A DNA stretch of 64,000 nucleotides from Cherax quadricarinatus (GCF_038502225.1 NC_091341.1:1644584-1708583), one strand, 5' to 3'; positions 11,503 through 24,300 are shown, numbered from the stretch's first letter. Made by a program: numbers and translations. Notes: generated by a model not told the origin, from the letters alone.

Positions 11503-12381
11503 GAACCAGGGATCAGATGAGAATGGTTCTGGTAGGGAGGAGTGGATGGAGGAGCAGTGGAAAAGGATGGAACAAGAGTGGGAGAGAAAATTAGGAGAGC
11601 TTTCTGAAAAAAATGGAGAAAGAGCTCTGCAAAATTGGGAAAGAGGTTGGAGAAGGAGACGAAGAATTGGGAGGCACAAGTCGAAACTGCAGTAGCCAGG
11701 ATAAGGGTCCTAGAGGTTGAGGTAAACAGGCTGAAGCGAGTTACAGGGGCAGTGACCAGAGAAGACACAGCATATGAAGCTGAGAGGCCAAACAGGAAGG
11801 AAGGAGATATGAATTATGCTAAGGTCATATCAGCCTGCCAAGAAGGGCCAAGGAGTGAAAGGGAAGAGCAGCTGGGTGCAGATAGAGGGTGATAGGTCGA
11901 ATGCAGAGGCACAACCATGCTACCAAGAGCCACTAGAAAAATCAAGGGAGAAAATGACCACATACAGACAGGATCCAAAGTCACAGAGGGAGAAGCAATA
12001 GGAGGAGGAAAGGGCAAAATCAGTGTTTATCCATGGGCTTCAGGAGAGAGAGGAAAGGACACACACTGAAAGATGGCAGGAAGAAAGAAAGGAGACTGAG
12101 ACAATCATCATGGAAATATGTGAAGAAGACATGGACGAGATTGTAAATTTTCAGAGAATAGGGGGGTACTTGAAGGGGAGAAAATGACCGATCAAGCTGA
12201 TTCTCAGGACAGAAACAGTGCGGAACAGGATCCTCCAAGAGAAACCGTGGTTGAAATACTCGGAAGAGTACAAGAAGGTGTTCCTAGACAGAGACAGAAC
12301 ACAAACAGAACGACAGCAGTTGAGGGAGAGGACAAAAAAGCGAAAGGAGCTAGGAGAGGAGACAAGGATGGAACCAGCATA
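11503..12381 (+). pseudogene. CR1-like LINE ORF1 (coiled coil plus RRM-like), broken (copy D)
   Basis: The first part is a Glu/Lys/Trp-rich coiled coil (EEQWKRMEQEWERKLGELSEK, with a one-base slip near 11610, continuing AVARIRVLEVEVNRLKRV). After a linker with frame breaks, an RRM-like segment appears at about 12030-12260: SVFIHGLQE, IVNFQRIGGY, then PIKLILRTE and KVFLDRDRTQTERQQL. This layout matches the RNA-binding ORF1 of many CR1-type LINEs. Stops or frame shifts (near 11610, 11890 and 12186) show it is inactive. It overlaps the N-terminal extension of ORF2 in another frame. Confidence 0.75.
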
Positions 12382-15300
12382 GGTCAGTCACAGCAGAACA
12401 GAGCAGCAAGGGCAAGCACACACACAACTATCCTCAGAACCCCACAACCTATCACACCATCCCAACACAAACTACAATCCATACCCACAGTTTCCACCCA
12501 ACACCCAGCTATAGAATCCCACAGTATGCTACCAGGTCTCCCACCCTCACAGGCCCCCCAAACCACAGTGTTGGAAAGGAAACTGAAGGTATGGTACACA
12601 AACGCTGATGGAATAACAAATAAGTGGAAGGAGTGGCACGAAAGAGTCAAAGAGTCATCACCGGACATCATAGCTCTCACAGAAACCAAGCTTACAGGTA
12701 TGATAACAGATGCCATCTTTCCAATGGGATACCAGATCCTGAGGAAAGACAGAGGGAACAGGGGGGGTGGAGGAGTGGCACTGCTGATCAAAAACCGATG
12801 GAATTTTGATGAGGAGACAGCGGAGAAGCAAGTGATTACATAGCGGGAACACTTCACTCTGGAGGTCCCAAGGTGGTAATTGCAGTGATGTATACCCTAC
12901 CACAGAACAGCAGGAGGCCAAGGCAAGAGTATGACGAGAGCAAAAGAGCGATGGTTGACACACTGGCTGCAGTGGCCAGAAGAGCTCATGCATGCAGGGC
13001 AAAGCTCCTGATCATGGGTGACTTTAACCACAAGGAGATTGATTGGGAGAACTTGGAGCCACATGGGGGCCAAGATACATGGAGGGCTAAGATGATGGAG
13101 GTGGTACTGGAAAACTTCATGTACCAACACTTAAGGGACACTACAAGAGAGAGAGAGGAGAGGATGAACCAACAAGACTGGACTTAGTATTCACCTTGAG
13201 TAGTGCAGATATTGAGGACATCACATATGAAAGACCCCTTGGGGCCAGCGATCATGTGGTTTTAAGCTTTGAATACACAGTAGAGCTACAAGTGGAGGGG
13301 GAAGCAGGAAGGCCAGGACGAATGAAGCCAAACTACAAGAAAGGGGACTACACGGGAATGAGGAACTTCCTGAACGGGGTTCAGTGGGACAGAGAACTGG
13401 CAGGGAAGCCAGTTAATGAGATGATGGAATATGTAGCAACAATGTGCAAGGAGGCTGAGGAAAGGTTTGTACCCAAGGGTAACAGGAATAATGAAAAAGC
13501 CAGGATGAGCCCATGGTTCACCCAAAGGTGCAGGGAGGCAAAAACCAAGTGTGCTAGGGAATGAAAGAAATATAGAAGGCAAAGGACCCAGGAGAATAAG
13601 GAGAGCAGTCGTAGAGCCAGAAACGAATATGCACAGATAAGAAGTGAGGCCCAACGACAATATGAAAACAACATAGCAGCGAAAGCCAAATCTGACCCGA
13701 AACTGTTATACAGCCACATCAGGAGGAAAACAACAGTCAAGGACCAGGTAATCAGGCTAAGGAAGGAAGGAGGAGAGACAACAGGAAATGACCATGAAGT
13801 ATGTGAGGAACTCAACAAGAGATTCAAAGAAGTGTTCACAGAGGAGACAGAAGGGGCTCCAGAAAGACGGAGAGGTGGGGCACACCACCAAGTACTGGAC
13901 ACAGTACACACAACTGAGGAAGAAGTGAAGAGGCTTCTGAGTGAGCTAGATACCTCAAAGGCAATGGGGCCAGATAACATCTCTCCATGGGTCCTGAGAG
14001 AGGGAGCAGAGGCACTATGTGTACCCCTAACAAAAATATTCAATACATCTATCAAAACAGGAAGATTGCCTGAGGCATGGAAGACAGCAAATGAAGTCCC
14101 AGTCTTTAAAAAAGGAGACAGACATGAAGCACTAAACTACAGACCAGTGTCACTGACATGTATAGTATGCAAATTCATGGAGAAGATTATCAGAAGAGTG
14201 GTGGAACACCTAGAAAGGAATGATCTCATCAACAGCAGCCAACATGGTTTCAGGGACGGGAAATCCTGTGTCACAAACCTACTGGAGTTCTATGACATGG
14301 TGACAGCAGTAAGACAAGAGAGAGAGGGGTGGGTGGATTGCATTTTCTTGGACTGCAAGAAGGCGTTTGACACAGTTCCACACAAGAGATTAGTGCAAAA
14401 ACTGGAGGATCAAGGAGGGATAACAGGGAAGGCACTACAATGGATCAGGGAATACTTGTCAGGAAGACAGCAGCGAGTCATGGTACGTGGCGAGGTGTCA
14501 GAGTGGGCACCTGTGACCAGCGGGGTCCCACAGGGGTCAGTCCTAGGACCAGTGCTGTTTCTGGTATTTGTGAATGACATGATGGAAGGAATAGACTCTG
14601 AGGCGTCCCTCTTTGCAGATGACGTGAAGTTGATGAGAAGAATTCATTCGATCGAAGACCAGGCAGAACTACAAAGGGATCTGGACAGTCTGCAGACCTG
14701 GTCCAGCAACTGGCTCCTGGAGTTCAATCCCACCAAGAGGCAAAGTCATGAAGATTGGGGAAGGGCAAAGAAGACTGCAGACGGAGTACAGTCTAGGGGG
14801 CCAGAGACTACAAACCTCACTCAAGGAAAAAGATCTTGGGGTGAGTATAATACCAGGCACATATCCTGAAGCACACATCAACCAAATAACTGCTGCAGCA
14901 CATGAGCGACTAGCAAACCTCAGAACAGCATTCCGACATCTTAATAAGGAATCGTTCAGGACCCTGTACACTGTGTACATTAGGCCCATATTGGAGTATG
15001 CGGCACCAGTTTGGAACCCACACCTAGCCAAACACGTAAAGAAACTAGAGAAAATGCAAAGGTTTGCAACAAGACTAGTCCCAGAGCTAAGAGGTATGTC
15101 CTACGAGGAGAGGTTAAGGGAAATCAACCTGACGACATTGGAGGATAGGAGAGATATGGGGGACATGATAACGACATACAAAATACTGAGAGGAATTGAC
15201 AAGGTGGACAAAAACAGGATGTTCCAGAGATTGGACACAGTAACAAGGGGACACAGTTGGAAGTTGAAGACACAGATGAATTACAGGGATGTTAGGAAGT

Positions 15301-15488
15301 ATTTCTTCAGCCACAGAGTAGTCAGGAAGTGGAATAGTTTGGGAAGCAATGTAGTGGAGGCAGGATCCATACATAGCTTTAAGCAGAGGTATGATAAAGC
15401 TCACGGTTCAGGGAGAGTGACCTAGTAGCGACCAGTGAAGAGGCGGGGCCAGGAGCTTGGACTCGGCCCCTGCAACCTCAACTAGGTG

Positions 15489-15489
<1 letters not shown>
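12382..15489 (+). pseudogene. CR1-like LINE ORF2, endonuclease plus RT, nearly full length (copy D)
   Basis: The apurinic-type endonuclease starts near 12570 (LKVWYTNADGI), with IIALTETKL, RGGGGVALLI, LLIMGDFNHKEIDWE (near 13005) and GASDHVVLSFEY (near 13240). The RT follows: NYRPVSLTCIVCKFMEKI, SQHGFRDGKSCVTNLL, FLDCKKAFDTVPHKR, GVPQGSVLGPVLFLVF and SLFADDVKLMRR (near 14610). The C-terminal region ends at the TAG near 15421. Breaks are at 12841 (TAG), near 13185, 13562 and 14740. The 3' UTR ends in AACTAGGTGAGTAC at about 15480 and then (CA)n. Over the shared part it differs from copy C only at scattered bases, so the two are close relatives. Confidence 0.88.
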
Positions 15490-15574
<85 letters not shown>

Positions 15575-15583
15575 TACATACAT
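15490..15583. repeat. (CA)n tail with (TACA)n end
   Basis: About 80 bases of CA followed by three TACA units, directly after the GTGAGTAC end of CR1-like copy D. Confidence 0.9.
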
Positions 15584-15817
15584 ATCAGATCACTTACTTG
15601 ACTGCACTATTCCCACCCCTCCTTCAGAGTGCATTCCCTGCCCTTCCCACTTCCTACAATACCATTAAATATTTACATTTACTGGTATTCTATTTTTGGC
15701 ACCCTCAACATCACTAGAATTGTTCTAAGGTGCCATCTTGCTGTACATAAACCTAAACATATCCTTGCACATTAACACTCACTTTATTAGAGTATAAATC
15801 TACATTATCCTCATTAT

Positions 15818-15945
15818 CCAATGGAAATAAGTCACTCTGTCTGACTTTTTTGGGTTATCCTAGGTTCTCTACACATATGCTGCTATGTATGATAATTCTA
15901 TGTAACTGTATTTGTGTATACCTAAATAAACTTACTTACTTACTT
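15818..15945 (+). mobile_element. L2-like LINE 3' end with (CTTA)n tail
   Basis: Contains CCAATGGAAATAAGTCACTC, TTTTTTGGGTTATCCTAGG and AATAAACTTACTTACTTACT. The same 3' end closes the L2-like LINE at 27401-27517 and occurs on - at 62113-62225 and 61308-61392. The stretch 15584-15817 shows nothing recognisable apart from a phrase resembling the RTE-like LINE. Confidence 0.75.
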
Positions 15946-15970
15946 ATATACGTATTAATGAAATACATGC

Positions 15971-16170
15971 AGTTTGGAAGGATATGTTGTGTATCTTTAT
16001 ACGTATATGCTTCTACGCTGTTGTATTCTGAGCACCTCTGCAAAAACAGTGATTATGCGTGTGAGGTGAAAGTGTTGAATGATGATGAAAGTGTTTTCTT
16101 TGTGGGGATTTTCTTTCTTTTTGGGTCACCCTGCCTCAGTGGGAGACAGCCAACTTGTTAAAAAAAAAAA
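15971..16170 (+). mobile_element. RTE-like LINE 3' end
   Basis: Matches, in opposite orientation, the 3' part of the RTE-like LINE at 18846-20258 (GAGCACCTCTGCAAAAACAG, GGTCACCCTGCCTCAGTGGG). It ends in an A run after GCCAACTTGTT. It is a severe 5' truncation with no ORF. Confidence 0.75.
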
Positions 16171-16440
16171 TGCTAATAGTAGAGTACTGCATAATAACAA
16201 ATATAATGTTTATGTATTGTGTAATCTTTTACCTAAGAACCTGTTCTCAGGAATAAATTATGGAGTTTCAATATCCTGGTATTTTGCCCTTGACATACTG
16301 TTAAGTTAAACTTTAGTATCCTATTCCTTAATATTCATTGTTAACGACATAAAAATGGATATAAAAAAACAAGTACTGTACACAGGAAATCATTCATTAC
16401 TTATTTATACATAGGTACTTACATATTATATAAATATATT

Positions 16441-16570
<130 letters not shown>

Positions 16571-16895
16571 GATTTACAGCAGTATCAGGACGTTTCAGAT
16601 AAAATATAAATATTTGTTAACAACTTCAACAAGAATTTTAAAAATAAAAAGTTACAATACCCACTAGTACATGTATATCCTTACTAGATATTTTCCATCT
16701 TTGTAGTTGGCACCATCATCCACTAATATGAAGGAAAGGATGACATTTTATGTCACTCTACCACAAGGTAGAGAGCCTGACACCTTCTTTCAGTGCAAAA
16801 GCAGAGAGGCCCAACATTTCTTATGCTCACTGCAGCCTGTAAACATCTAAATAGGAATGGGACTGGTGAATGACAAATCTTAAATCTTTAGATTC

Positions 16896-17632
16896 TGTGG
16901 AAAATAATTTCCCCAAAATTATACTGTGTAAATAAACCTGATTAATTCATTACTATTGTTCTAAAGTGTATTTTTAAAAGAAGAGAATCGAGAGGGAAGC
17001 TCTGCGCCTGCGCTGAGGTGGAGGGAGAGACGCCGTTGTCTTTTTTAATGTGATACAAGCATGTTAATGTAAGGTGTATAATTTTTGTTGCTCTAGGGGT
17101 TATACTGGGCTTAAAACCTCTCAAATAGGAGCTGAAATTGTTGGATGTGCAGTCCTGCATAATTTGAGCATTAAGCAGATGGACAGGACAGCTCCAGGAA
17201 CCTCAGATAAGCTATCTAAATTATGTTTGTAATTCTGGCCAGTATTATCATCATAAATTTAGGTAGAGAGGGGGTTCTGTACATGACACACAGTAATCTC
17301 CAGACCAATTGGTGAGTGTTATGATTATAAATTCTCCTTCTGTTATATGTGTATATATAATCATTTATTAATTTTAATATACAGTCCACAAATTTATATT
17401 AAATTTTACCAGAATTCCTGGTGATGTACATTTCATTTTCAATTAATATAGGTCTAGATCAACTTGTGGGGAGATAGATTATGGTAGGTATTGAAGGGGG
17501 ACATTTTCTGCGACCTAGGTGTCCTAAAAATTCCTACTTGTCTCTGTAACTTTGATAAATAATTATTATCTTTGTTACCATTTACTTGTATGTATCTAAT
17601 GAGATTCATCCAGGTAAATGTAATTTTCCACA
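16896..17632 (+). repeat. BEL/Pao 5' LTR (737 bp)
   Basis: Begins TGTGGAAAA and ends TTTTCCACA, a perfect 9 bp inverted end. It aligns throughout with 32461-33198, with scattered substitutions and small indels (for example CTCTGCGCC versus CTCTGCGAC). The differences between the LTRs offer an age estimate for the insertion. Confidence 0.93.
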
Positions 17633-17646
17633 AATTAGTTGCCCAT

Positions 17647-17663
17647 TGGTCCTTTGAACCAGA
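17647..17663 (+). promoter_or_regulatory. Candidate primer binding site
   Basis: TGGTCCTTTGAACCAGA starts 14 bases after the 5' LTR. Its complement ends in CCA, as a tRNA 3' end does. I cannot name the tRNA, and the offset is larger than in most LTR elements, so the call is tentative. Confidence 0.35.
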
Positions 17664-17785
17664 TGTAATTAGTGAAGTCATTAATTAGTGAATTAATTAC
17701 TTAGTAATTATATGTTTAATGAGAGAAGAAGGTGGATGTTAAGTTCACAAATTTACTTAATGTGTAGTGGATTATAATTATTACA

Positions 17786-18120
17786 ATATTAATTTTGCTA
17801 AGCTAAGCCTGGCTAGGATTATATTAATGTGTATAATATTAATTTTGCTATGCCAAATTCTGGCAAAGATTTATATTAGTGTATTTGTATAGTATTAATT
17901 TTGTTAAGCCAAGCCTGACCAAGATTTATATTAGTGTATGTGTAATTACTATGCTGAAGTGTAGCTAACATTATTAATGTGTATTTAAAATTTATATTAT
18001 AATTTTCTTACATGTGTAATTACTAAGCTCAAGTGTAACTAAAATTATTAATGTATATTTAAAGTTTATATTATAATTTTCTTACATGTAATTGCTAAGC
18101 TCAAGTGTAGCTAGGATTTC
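17786..18120 (+). repeat. Degenerate tandem repeats in the BEL/Pao leader
   Basis: Three copies of a ~60 base unit (TATTAATTTTGCTAAGCCAA type, with GATTTATATTAGTGTAT) are followed by about two and a half copies of an ~85 base unit (GTAATTACTAAGCTCAAGTG, then TTTATATTATAATTTTCTTA). They lie between the primer site and gag and contain no ORF. Confidence 0.7.
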
Positions 18121-18213
18121 TTCAAAGGTAAGTTGTAATATTTACCTTTATGAAGTGCATAATTAAGTACATAATCAGTGTTATTAATTAAGTTGAATTT
18201 AATACATTGCACC

Positions 18214-18845
18214 ATGGGTGAAAATGAGGAAATTAATGTAGAAGACAAACATATAGAAGTTAGAGCAAAAAAATCATCATTGCAGGCTAGAAAAGGTCAT
18301 GTAACAAAAGCATACAATAAGTGTTTGGAAGTAATGAATCAAGAAACTTTGAATACTGATGATTTAAAATTGTATTTAGACGCTTTAGGGAATAGATATG
18401 ATTCATACAATTTATATTATAACAAATATGAAGGAGATTTGTTAGTAAACTGTGTAGATGAGACTGAAGTAAATCTTATGATTAATCAGTATTATGAATT
18501 AGAAGAAAAGATTCTTCTTGTAAAAGTCAGGCTTTGAATAAATTGAAACGTGTAAACCAGACAGTTAATCAATCTATTCCAATAAATAAAAATTATGTTT
18601 ACCTGTATTTAATCCAGGAGAAAACTGGGAAGAGTTTTGGTCAATTTTTAAAGCAGCTGTGCATGATAGGAGTGACCTAGCATGTGTAACTAAATTATTT
18701 TACCTCAAAGGGCAGATAAGAGGAGATGCTCACATGTTCATATAAGCCTTTCCCAATGTAGATGATTCTTACAAAGAAGCAGTTGACTTGTTGAAGGTCA
18801 CTTATGGTAATATAGAACAAAGTAGGTTGGCTCTAGTGAATATTT
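18214..18845 (+). pseudogene. BEL/Pao gag, N-terminal part
   Basis: The start at 18214 is preferred over the upstream in-frame ATG because of its ACCATGG context. The first ~110 codons are open to 18537, then a frame change leads into a DUF1759-like gag segment (ENWEEFWSIFKAAVHD, KLFYLKGQIRGDAHM, YKEAVDLLKVTYGN). A TAA occurs near 18745. The RTE-like LINE enters at about 18846. The distance to the zinc knuckle on the far side is short for the family, so gag sequence was probably lost. Confidence 0.8.
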
Positions 18846-20258
18846 TTTTTTCAACAAGTCAGCCGTCTCCCACCGAGGCAGGGTGACCCAAAAAGAAAGA
18901 AAATCCCCAAAAAGAAAATACTTTCATCATTCAACACTTTCACCTCACTCACACATAATCAATGTTTTTGCAGAGGTGCTCAGAACACAACAGTTTAGAA
19001 GTATATACATATAAAGATACACAACATATCCCTCCAAACTGCCAATATCCCAAAACCCCTCCTTTAGAGTGCAGGCATTGTACTTCCCATTTCCAGGACT
19101 CAAGTCCGGCTATATAAAAATAACCGGTTTCCCTGAATCCCTTCACTAAATATTAATCTGCTCACACTCCAACAGATCGTCAGGTCCCAAATACCATTCG
19201 TCTCCATTCACTCCTTTCGAACACGCTCATGCACGCCTGCTGGAAGTCCAAGCCCCTCACCCACAAAACCTCCCTTACCCCTTCCTTCCAACCTTTTCGA
19301 GGATGACCCCTACCCCGCCTTCCTTCTCCTACAGATTTAAATGCTCTCCATGTCATTCTACTTTGATCCATTCTCTCTAAATGACCAAACCACCTCAACA
19401 ACCCCTCTTCAGCCCTCTGACTAATACTTATATTAACTCCACACCTTCTCCTAATTTCCACACTCCGAATTTTCTGCATAATATTTACACCACACATTGC
19501 CCTTAGACAGGACATCTCCACTGCCTCCAACCGCCTCCTCGCTGGTGCATTCACAACCCAAGCTTCACACCCATATAAGAGTGTTGGTACTACTATACTT
19601 TCATACATTCCCTTCTTTGCCTCCATAGATAAGGTTTTTTGACTCCACATATACCTCAATGCACCACTCACCTTTTTCCCTTCATCAATTCTATGATTAA
19701 CCTCATCCTTCATAAATCCATCCGCCGACACATCAACTCCCAAGTATCTGAAAACATTCACTTCTTCCATACTCCTCCTCCCCAATTTGATATCCAATTT
19801 TTCTTTATCTAAATCATTTGATACCCTCATCACCTTACTCTTTTCTATGTTCACTTCCAACTTTCTACTTTTACACACACTCCCAAACTCATCCACTAAC
19901 CTTTGCAATTTTTCTTTATAATCTCCCATAAGCACAGTATCATCAGCAAAAAGTAACTGTGTCATTTCCCATTTTGTATTTGATTCCCCATAATTTAATG
20001 CCACCCCTCTCCCGAACACCCTAGCATTTACTTCTTTTACAACCCCATCTATAAATATATTAAATAACCATGGTGACATTACACATCCCTGTCTAAGACC
20101 TACTTTAACCGGGAAGTAGTCTTCCTCTCTTCTACACACCCTAATCTGAGCCTCACTATCCTCATAAAAACTCTTTACAGCATTTAGTAACTTACCACCA
20201 ATTCCAGATACTTGCAACATCTGCCACATTGCTCCCCTATCCACTCTATCATATGTCA
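18846..20258 (-). pseudogene. RTE-like LINE, 5'-truncated, RT C-terminal half
   Basis: On -, an open frame from 20259 to 19180 (359 codons) contains VGLRQGCVMSPWLFNIFIDG (RT motif region B), TQLLFADDTVLMGD (catalytic box near residue 106) and a C-terminal region with LLRWFGHLERMD and GRRGRGHPRKGW. The 3' UTR runs to about 18846 and ends in a tract that is poly-T on +. The endonuclease and first RT motifs are missing. It inserted antisense into BEL/Pao gag. The RTE assignment rests on motif similarity remembered from the family. Confidence 0.82.
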
Positions 20259-20600
20259 TGCCAAATTAAACAACTGTTATCAATGCCACAAAGGAAGACA
20301 CCATATAGTCATGTGTAAGGGTCTATATGATAATGTTGATAATGATAATGTTGACAATCCTGACCCAACAGTGGCTAATGTAAAAATTGCTGTTAATGTT
20401 AATAATGATGGTTTTGCTGAAGTAGCCTTACCTGTGTTACAGGTAAAAATTGATGATAAAAGGCATAAATAAAAAAATGTAACTGCATTATTAGACCAGG
20501 GATCACAGCATACTTTCATGAAACATAAATGTCTTGATGGTACGAAAGTACAGATAGGAGATCCTGCAACGAGGGAAAGAATTGAGCATTTAAACATGGC
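20259..20600 (+). pseudogene. BEL/Pao gag zinc knuckle and protease start
   Basis: The segment NCYQCHKGRHHIVMC fits the retroelement zinc-knuckle spacing. About 60 residues later comes a protease-like entry (LPVLQVKI, then ALLDQGSQHTF) with the active-site loop reading D-Q-G rather than the usual D-S/T-G. A TAA near 20470 interrupts the frame. The sequence stops resembling BEL/Pao near 20600, where the L2-like LINE begins. Confidence 0.7.
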
Positions 20601-21348
20601 TGACCGGCATCCAAACAGCCGCTAATGCCAGACGTACAACTAGCGAAGTGAAATTCTCATCTTTACTGACGTTCATCTGTTGACAGTAGCATCATATCTG
20701 TACCACCATCATATCACCTGTACCAGTGCTAACGAGAGGGAAACACAGGAGACATCGTCAAATCAACAGTACAAAACTCCAAGGTTATAGGTCAGATATC
20801 CCTCAGTGCTAGTTGTGAGAAAGAAGTGAATAGTTAAACAGTCAAGGTTAATGTTTTAATAGCTGACCTATATTCAGCTGATCAGTGTACAGTGAGAGAA
20901 TCATAGCAGAAAACGCCAAATATATCTATAAACTCAAGGAAAGTCAGGTTGTAGGTGGCGTTACTCCCCTCAGTGTTTTAAAAATGGCTGAGTCAGCAGA
21001 ACAGGTCAGGAGTCAACAACACGACACAACCCCCGATAAATGGAATTGAGGGGGATTTGGAAGGATAAAACCATTGATTAAACCTTTCTGATCTACCAGA
21101 ATGGAAAGGAGTTAGAAGTTAATTGGGGAAGCCAGACTGTGAAGTGAGGTGGGAAGGGGAGTGTGTAATAAGGGGTTAACTGTAAGGGGTTTGTGAAGTT
21201 AAGGGAAAAGTGAGCAGTGAAGAGGGTTTTGAAGAGGAAATTTTACTAGTAATTCAGTGGTGATTGCTAAAGCAGATACTAAGTGTACTAGGGACTGGAA
21301 AAGAGAAATAAATATTATTGTATATGAGTAAAAGAATGAAGAGTGAAA

Positions 21349-24300
21349 ATGGCAGGCATTAGGGGGGTACAGGCTGCCATAATTATATTTATATTTCTTC
21401 TTCAATTCCATGAAGAAAGAAATCAGTCATGGGGGCTGGAAAAGGTGAATGGAATAACAGCGCCCTGGACAGTAAAAGCCCAACAGTTGCCATCCTACCA
21501 GAAACGTAAATTTCACTATCGCCGTAAGGTATGGCAACACCGCATACCCAAACAAAAACAGTGGCACACAGCTCTTATTGTAGCGCTCTTAAGTGGTGAT
21601 ATCCAAATTAATCCAGGACCTCAAACTATTGTGCAGAGGCAAAACAGACAGATAAATGACGGCGATAATGACGGTCTAGTAGCTAGGGATGATAACCTTA
21701 ACTCCATATGTAATGCATACATAGGTCAATGTGAGACAATACAGCCATTATTATCTCAAACACTACCAAACAGGTGCATACACTGTACTAAAGTACGCAT
21801 GAAAAACAGAAAAGGCACCTTATGTAAAATGTGTAAGGGGTGGGTGCATGATGGATGTATGTACAATTATAGCAACGGTGCCAGAATTCATTTTGTGTGT
21901 AACAAATGCACTTTGGCACAGTTACCCTTTAGCAGTGATGACATTGATTTACCTAATTTTAATACAAATGACCCATTGCCATATATTGATGATTATGATT
22001 GTTTTATGAAAACAGGCCTTCACTTTATTCATGTCAATGCAAGATCACTTCTTCCTAAATTGGCAGAGATTAGGATTCTGGCTAACAAAATTAGGGCGGC
22101 AGTTATAACCATCTCTGAATCTTGGTTGGATGATACGGTGACTGACGACGAGGGTGGTGGAGTATGTGCCTACATTAGAAATGACTTAGCTTACAACCCA
22201 AGACCTGATTTAAATAACAATAAACTGGAGATTCTATGGTTTGAAGTGCTGCTTCCTAAGACCAAACCCATCTTAGTAGGAACTAGTTACTGCCCTCCTA
22301 CCCAGGACCAGTTCTTAGAAGACTTTTCCAGAGTCTTGTCCGGAGTTGAAAACAATTGCGAGACAATAATACTGGGCGACTTCAATATCTGTTTTCAGCA
22401 GCAAAATAACGGGCTATGCAAAAGGTATAAGCAAATTCTAGGATTAAATAGTTACACTCAACTAATTATACACCAACCCGGATTACACAGTTCTCAGCCA
22501 CCCTAATTGACCACATACTTTGTAACCATGCTGAGAACATTAGTCAGTCAGGCGTCATTACCACAGGTCTTAGTGATCATTTCATCATTTACTGCACCAG
22601 GAAAATCACTAGGGATAGGATAGGCCTACACAGGACAATAAAAATGAGGTCAACTAGAAACTACAGTAAAGAAACACTGGTAAATAGGCTACACAATTGT
22701 GACTGGACAGAGATAACAAGCTGCACGGACGTAAACGATGCCTGGGAAAAATTCAAAACAATGTTCACTACCATCCTTGATAATATTGCACCAGTTAAAG
22801 AGGTTAGGATTAAACGAAGAACTGGACCCTGGATGAATACCGAGATATTAGATAATATGAAATTCAGAGACCAGCTGCTAAAAAGATTTAAAGCAAACAG
22901 ACAGGATATTGCAGCACTAAATGAATTCCAAAGGGTGAGGAACAGAGTACAGAGACTTATAAAAGGAGCAAAGGCAAAGCACTACTGCTCAAAAATTGAA
23001 GAGTATAAGCATAACCCCAGAAAGCTCTGGCAACAACTAAAACAGTTGGGGTATAGCCATAAGCCAGTAGATAGGTCTAACATAGTACTCACTATCGATA
23101 ATGAGGTATGCCACGAAACATCTAAGGTGGCAAATTGCTTTAATTCATACTACACATCTGTTGCATCAACACTAGTAAGTAAACTACCAGCTGCATCAAA
23201 TACCTTTAACACAGACTCTGATAAGTTTCAAACATACTATACCAATAAAGGGGTAACCCCAAACAGTTGTCAACTAGTAAGTGTATCTCATGACTTTATT
23301 CAAAAAGAACTAAGCAGGTTAACCCCAACTAAGAGCACAGGCCCTGATAACATCCTGTCTAAGTTCCTAAAAGATGGTGCTTCTGAACTGTCAATCCCTA
23401 TTGCTCACATAATAAATCTATCAATCACCACTAATACCGTACCGGAGGGGTTCAAGGAGGCCAGAGTTACTCCTATCTTCAAGAAAAATAGTAGGTCTGA
23501 TGTAAGCAACTACAGTGGACCCCCGCATAACGATCACCTCCGAATGCGACCAATTATGTAAGTGTATTTATTTAAGTGCGTTTGTACATGTATGTTTGGG
23601 GGTCTGAAATGGACTAATCTACTTCACAATATTCCTTATGGGAACAAATTCAGTCAGTACTGGCACCTGAACATACTTCTGGATTGAAAAAATATCGTTA
23701 ACCGGGGGTCCACTGTATAGGCCTGTTAGTATACTCAGTATAATATCTAAAATTCTAGAGGGCAGTGTATTCTCAAGTAGTTAAGTACCTTAATGACAAC
23801 AACATTCTCCATAGCTATCAATCGGGCTTTAGAAGATCCTACTCAACCGACACCTCCCTTATTAATCTGATGGATTACCTGAGAACTGAAATGTCAAAGG
23901 GGAACCTCATAGGTATGGTAACCTTAGACCTGCAAAAGGCCTTCGATACTGTCAACCACAATATATTATGTAATAAACTTCAAGCTATCGGTATAGGTTC
24001 TGTAGACTGGTTACTCCTACTGTATACAGATGACAGTGCTCTGTTAGTGTCAGGTAAAGACCCACAAGATATTGCCAGTGTTTTAACACTGGAACTGGAG
24101 TCCTGCAGCAAATGGTTAGTAGACAACAAACTATCATTACACCTAGGGAAAACTGAAGCCATTCTCTTTGGCACGAAACATAAACTGAGAAGGGTAAATA
24201 ATTTTAATGTTCAGTGTAATGGGGAGCCCATCACTTTGGTTTCATCAGTAAAATATTTGGGAATCCCCTTTGACCCATGCATGTCAGGAGAATTGATAGG

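Noticed and set aside
12384..12857. A 157-codon ORF on - opposite the LINE ORF2 start
   Set aside because: It is the antisense shadow of the endonuclease region, like other - frames across 6579-15404.
18178..18213. Upstream in-frame ATG for BEL/Pao gag
   Set aside because: The ATG at 18214 has a much better context; the extra residues look like leader sequence.
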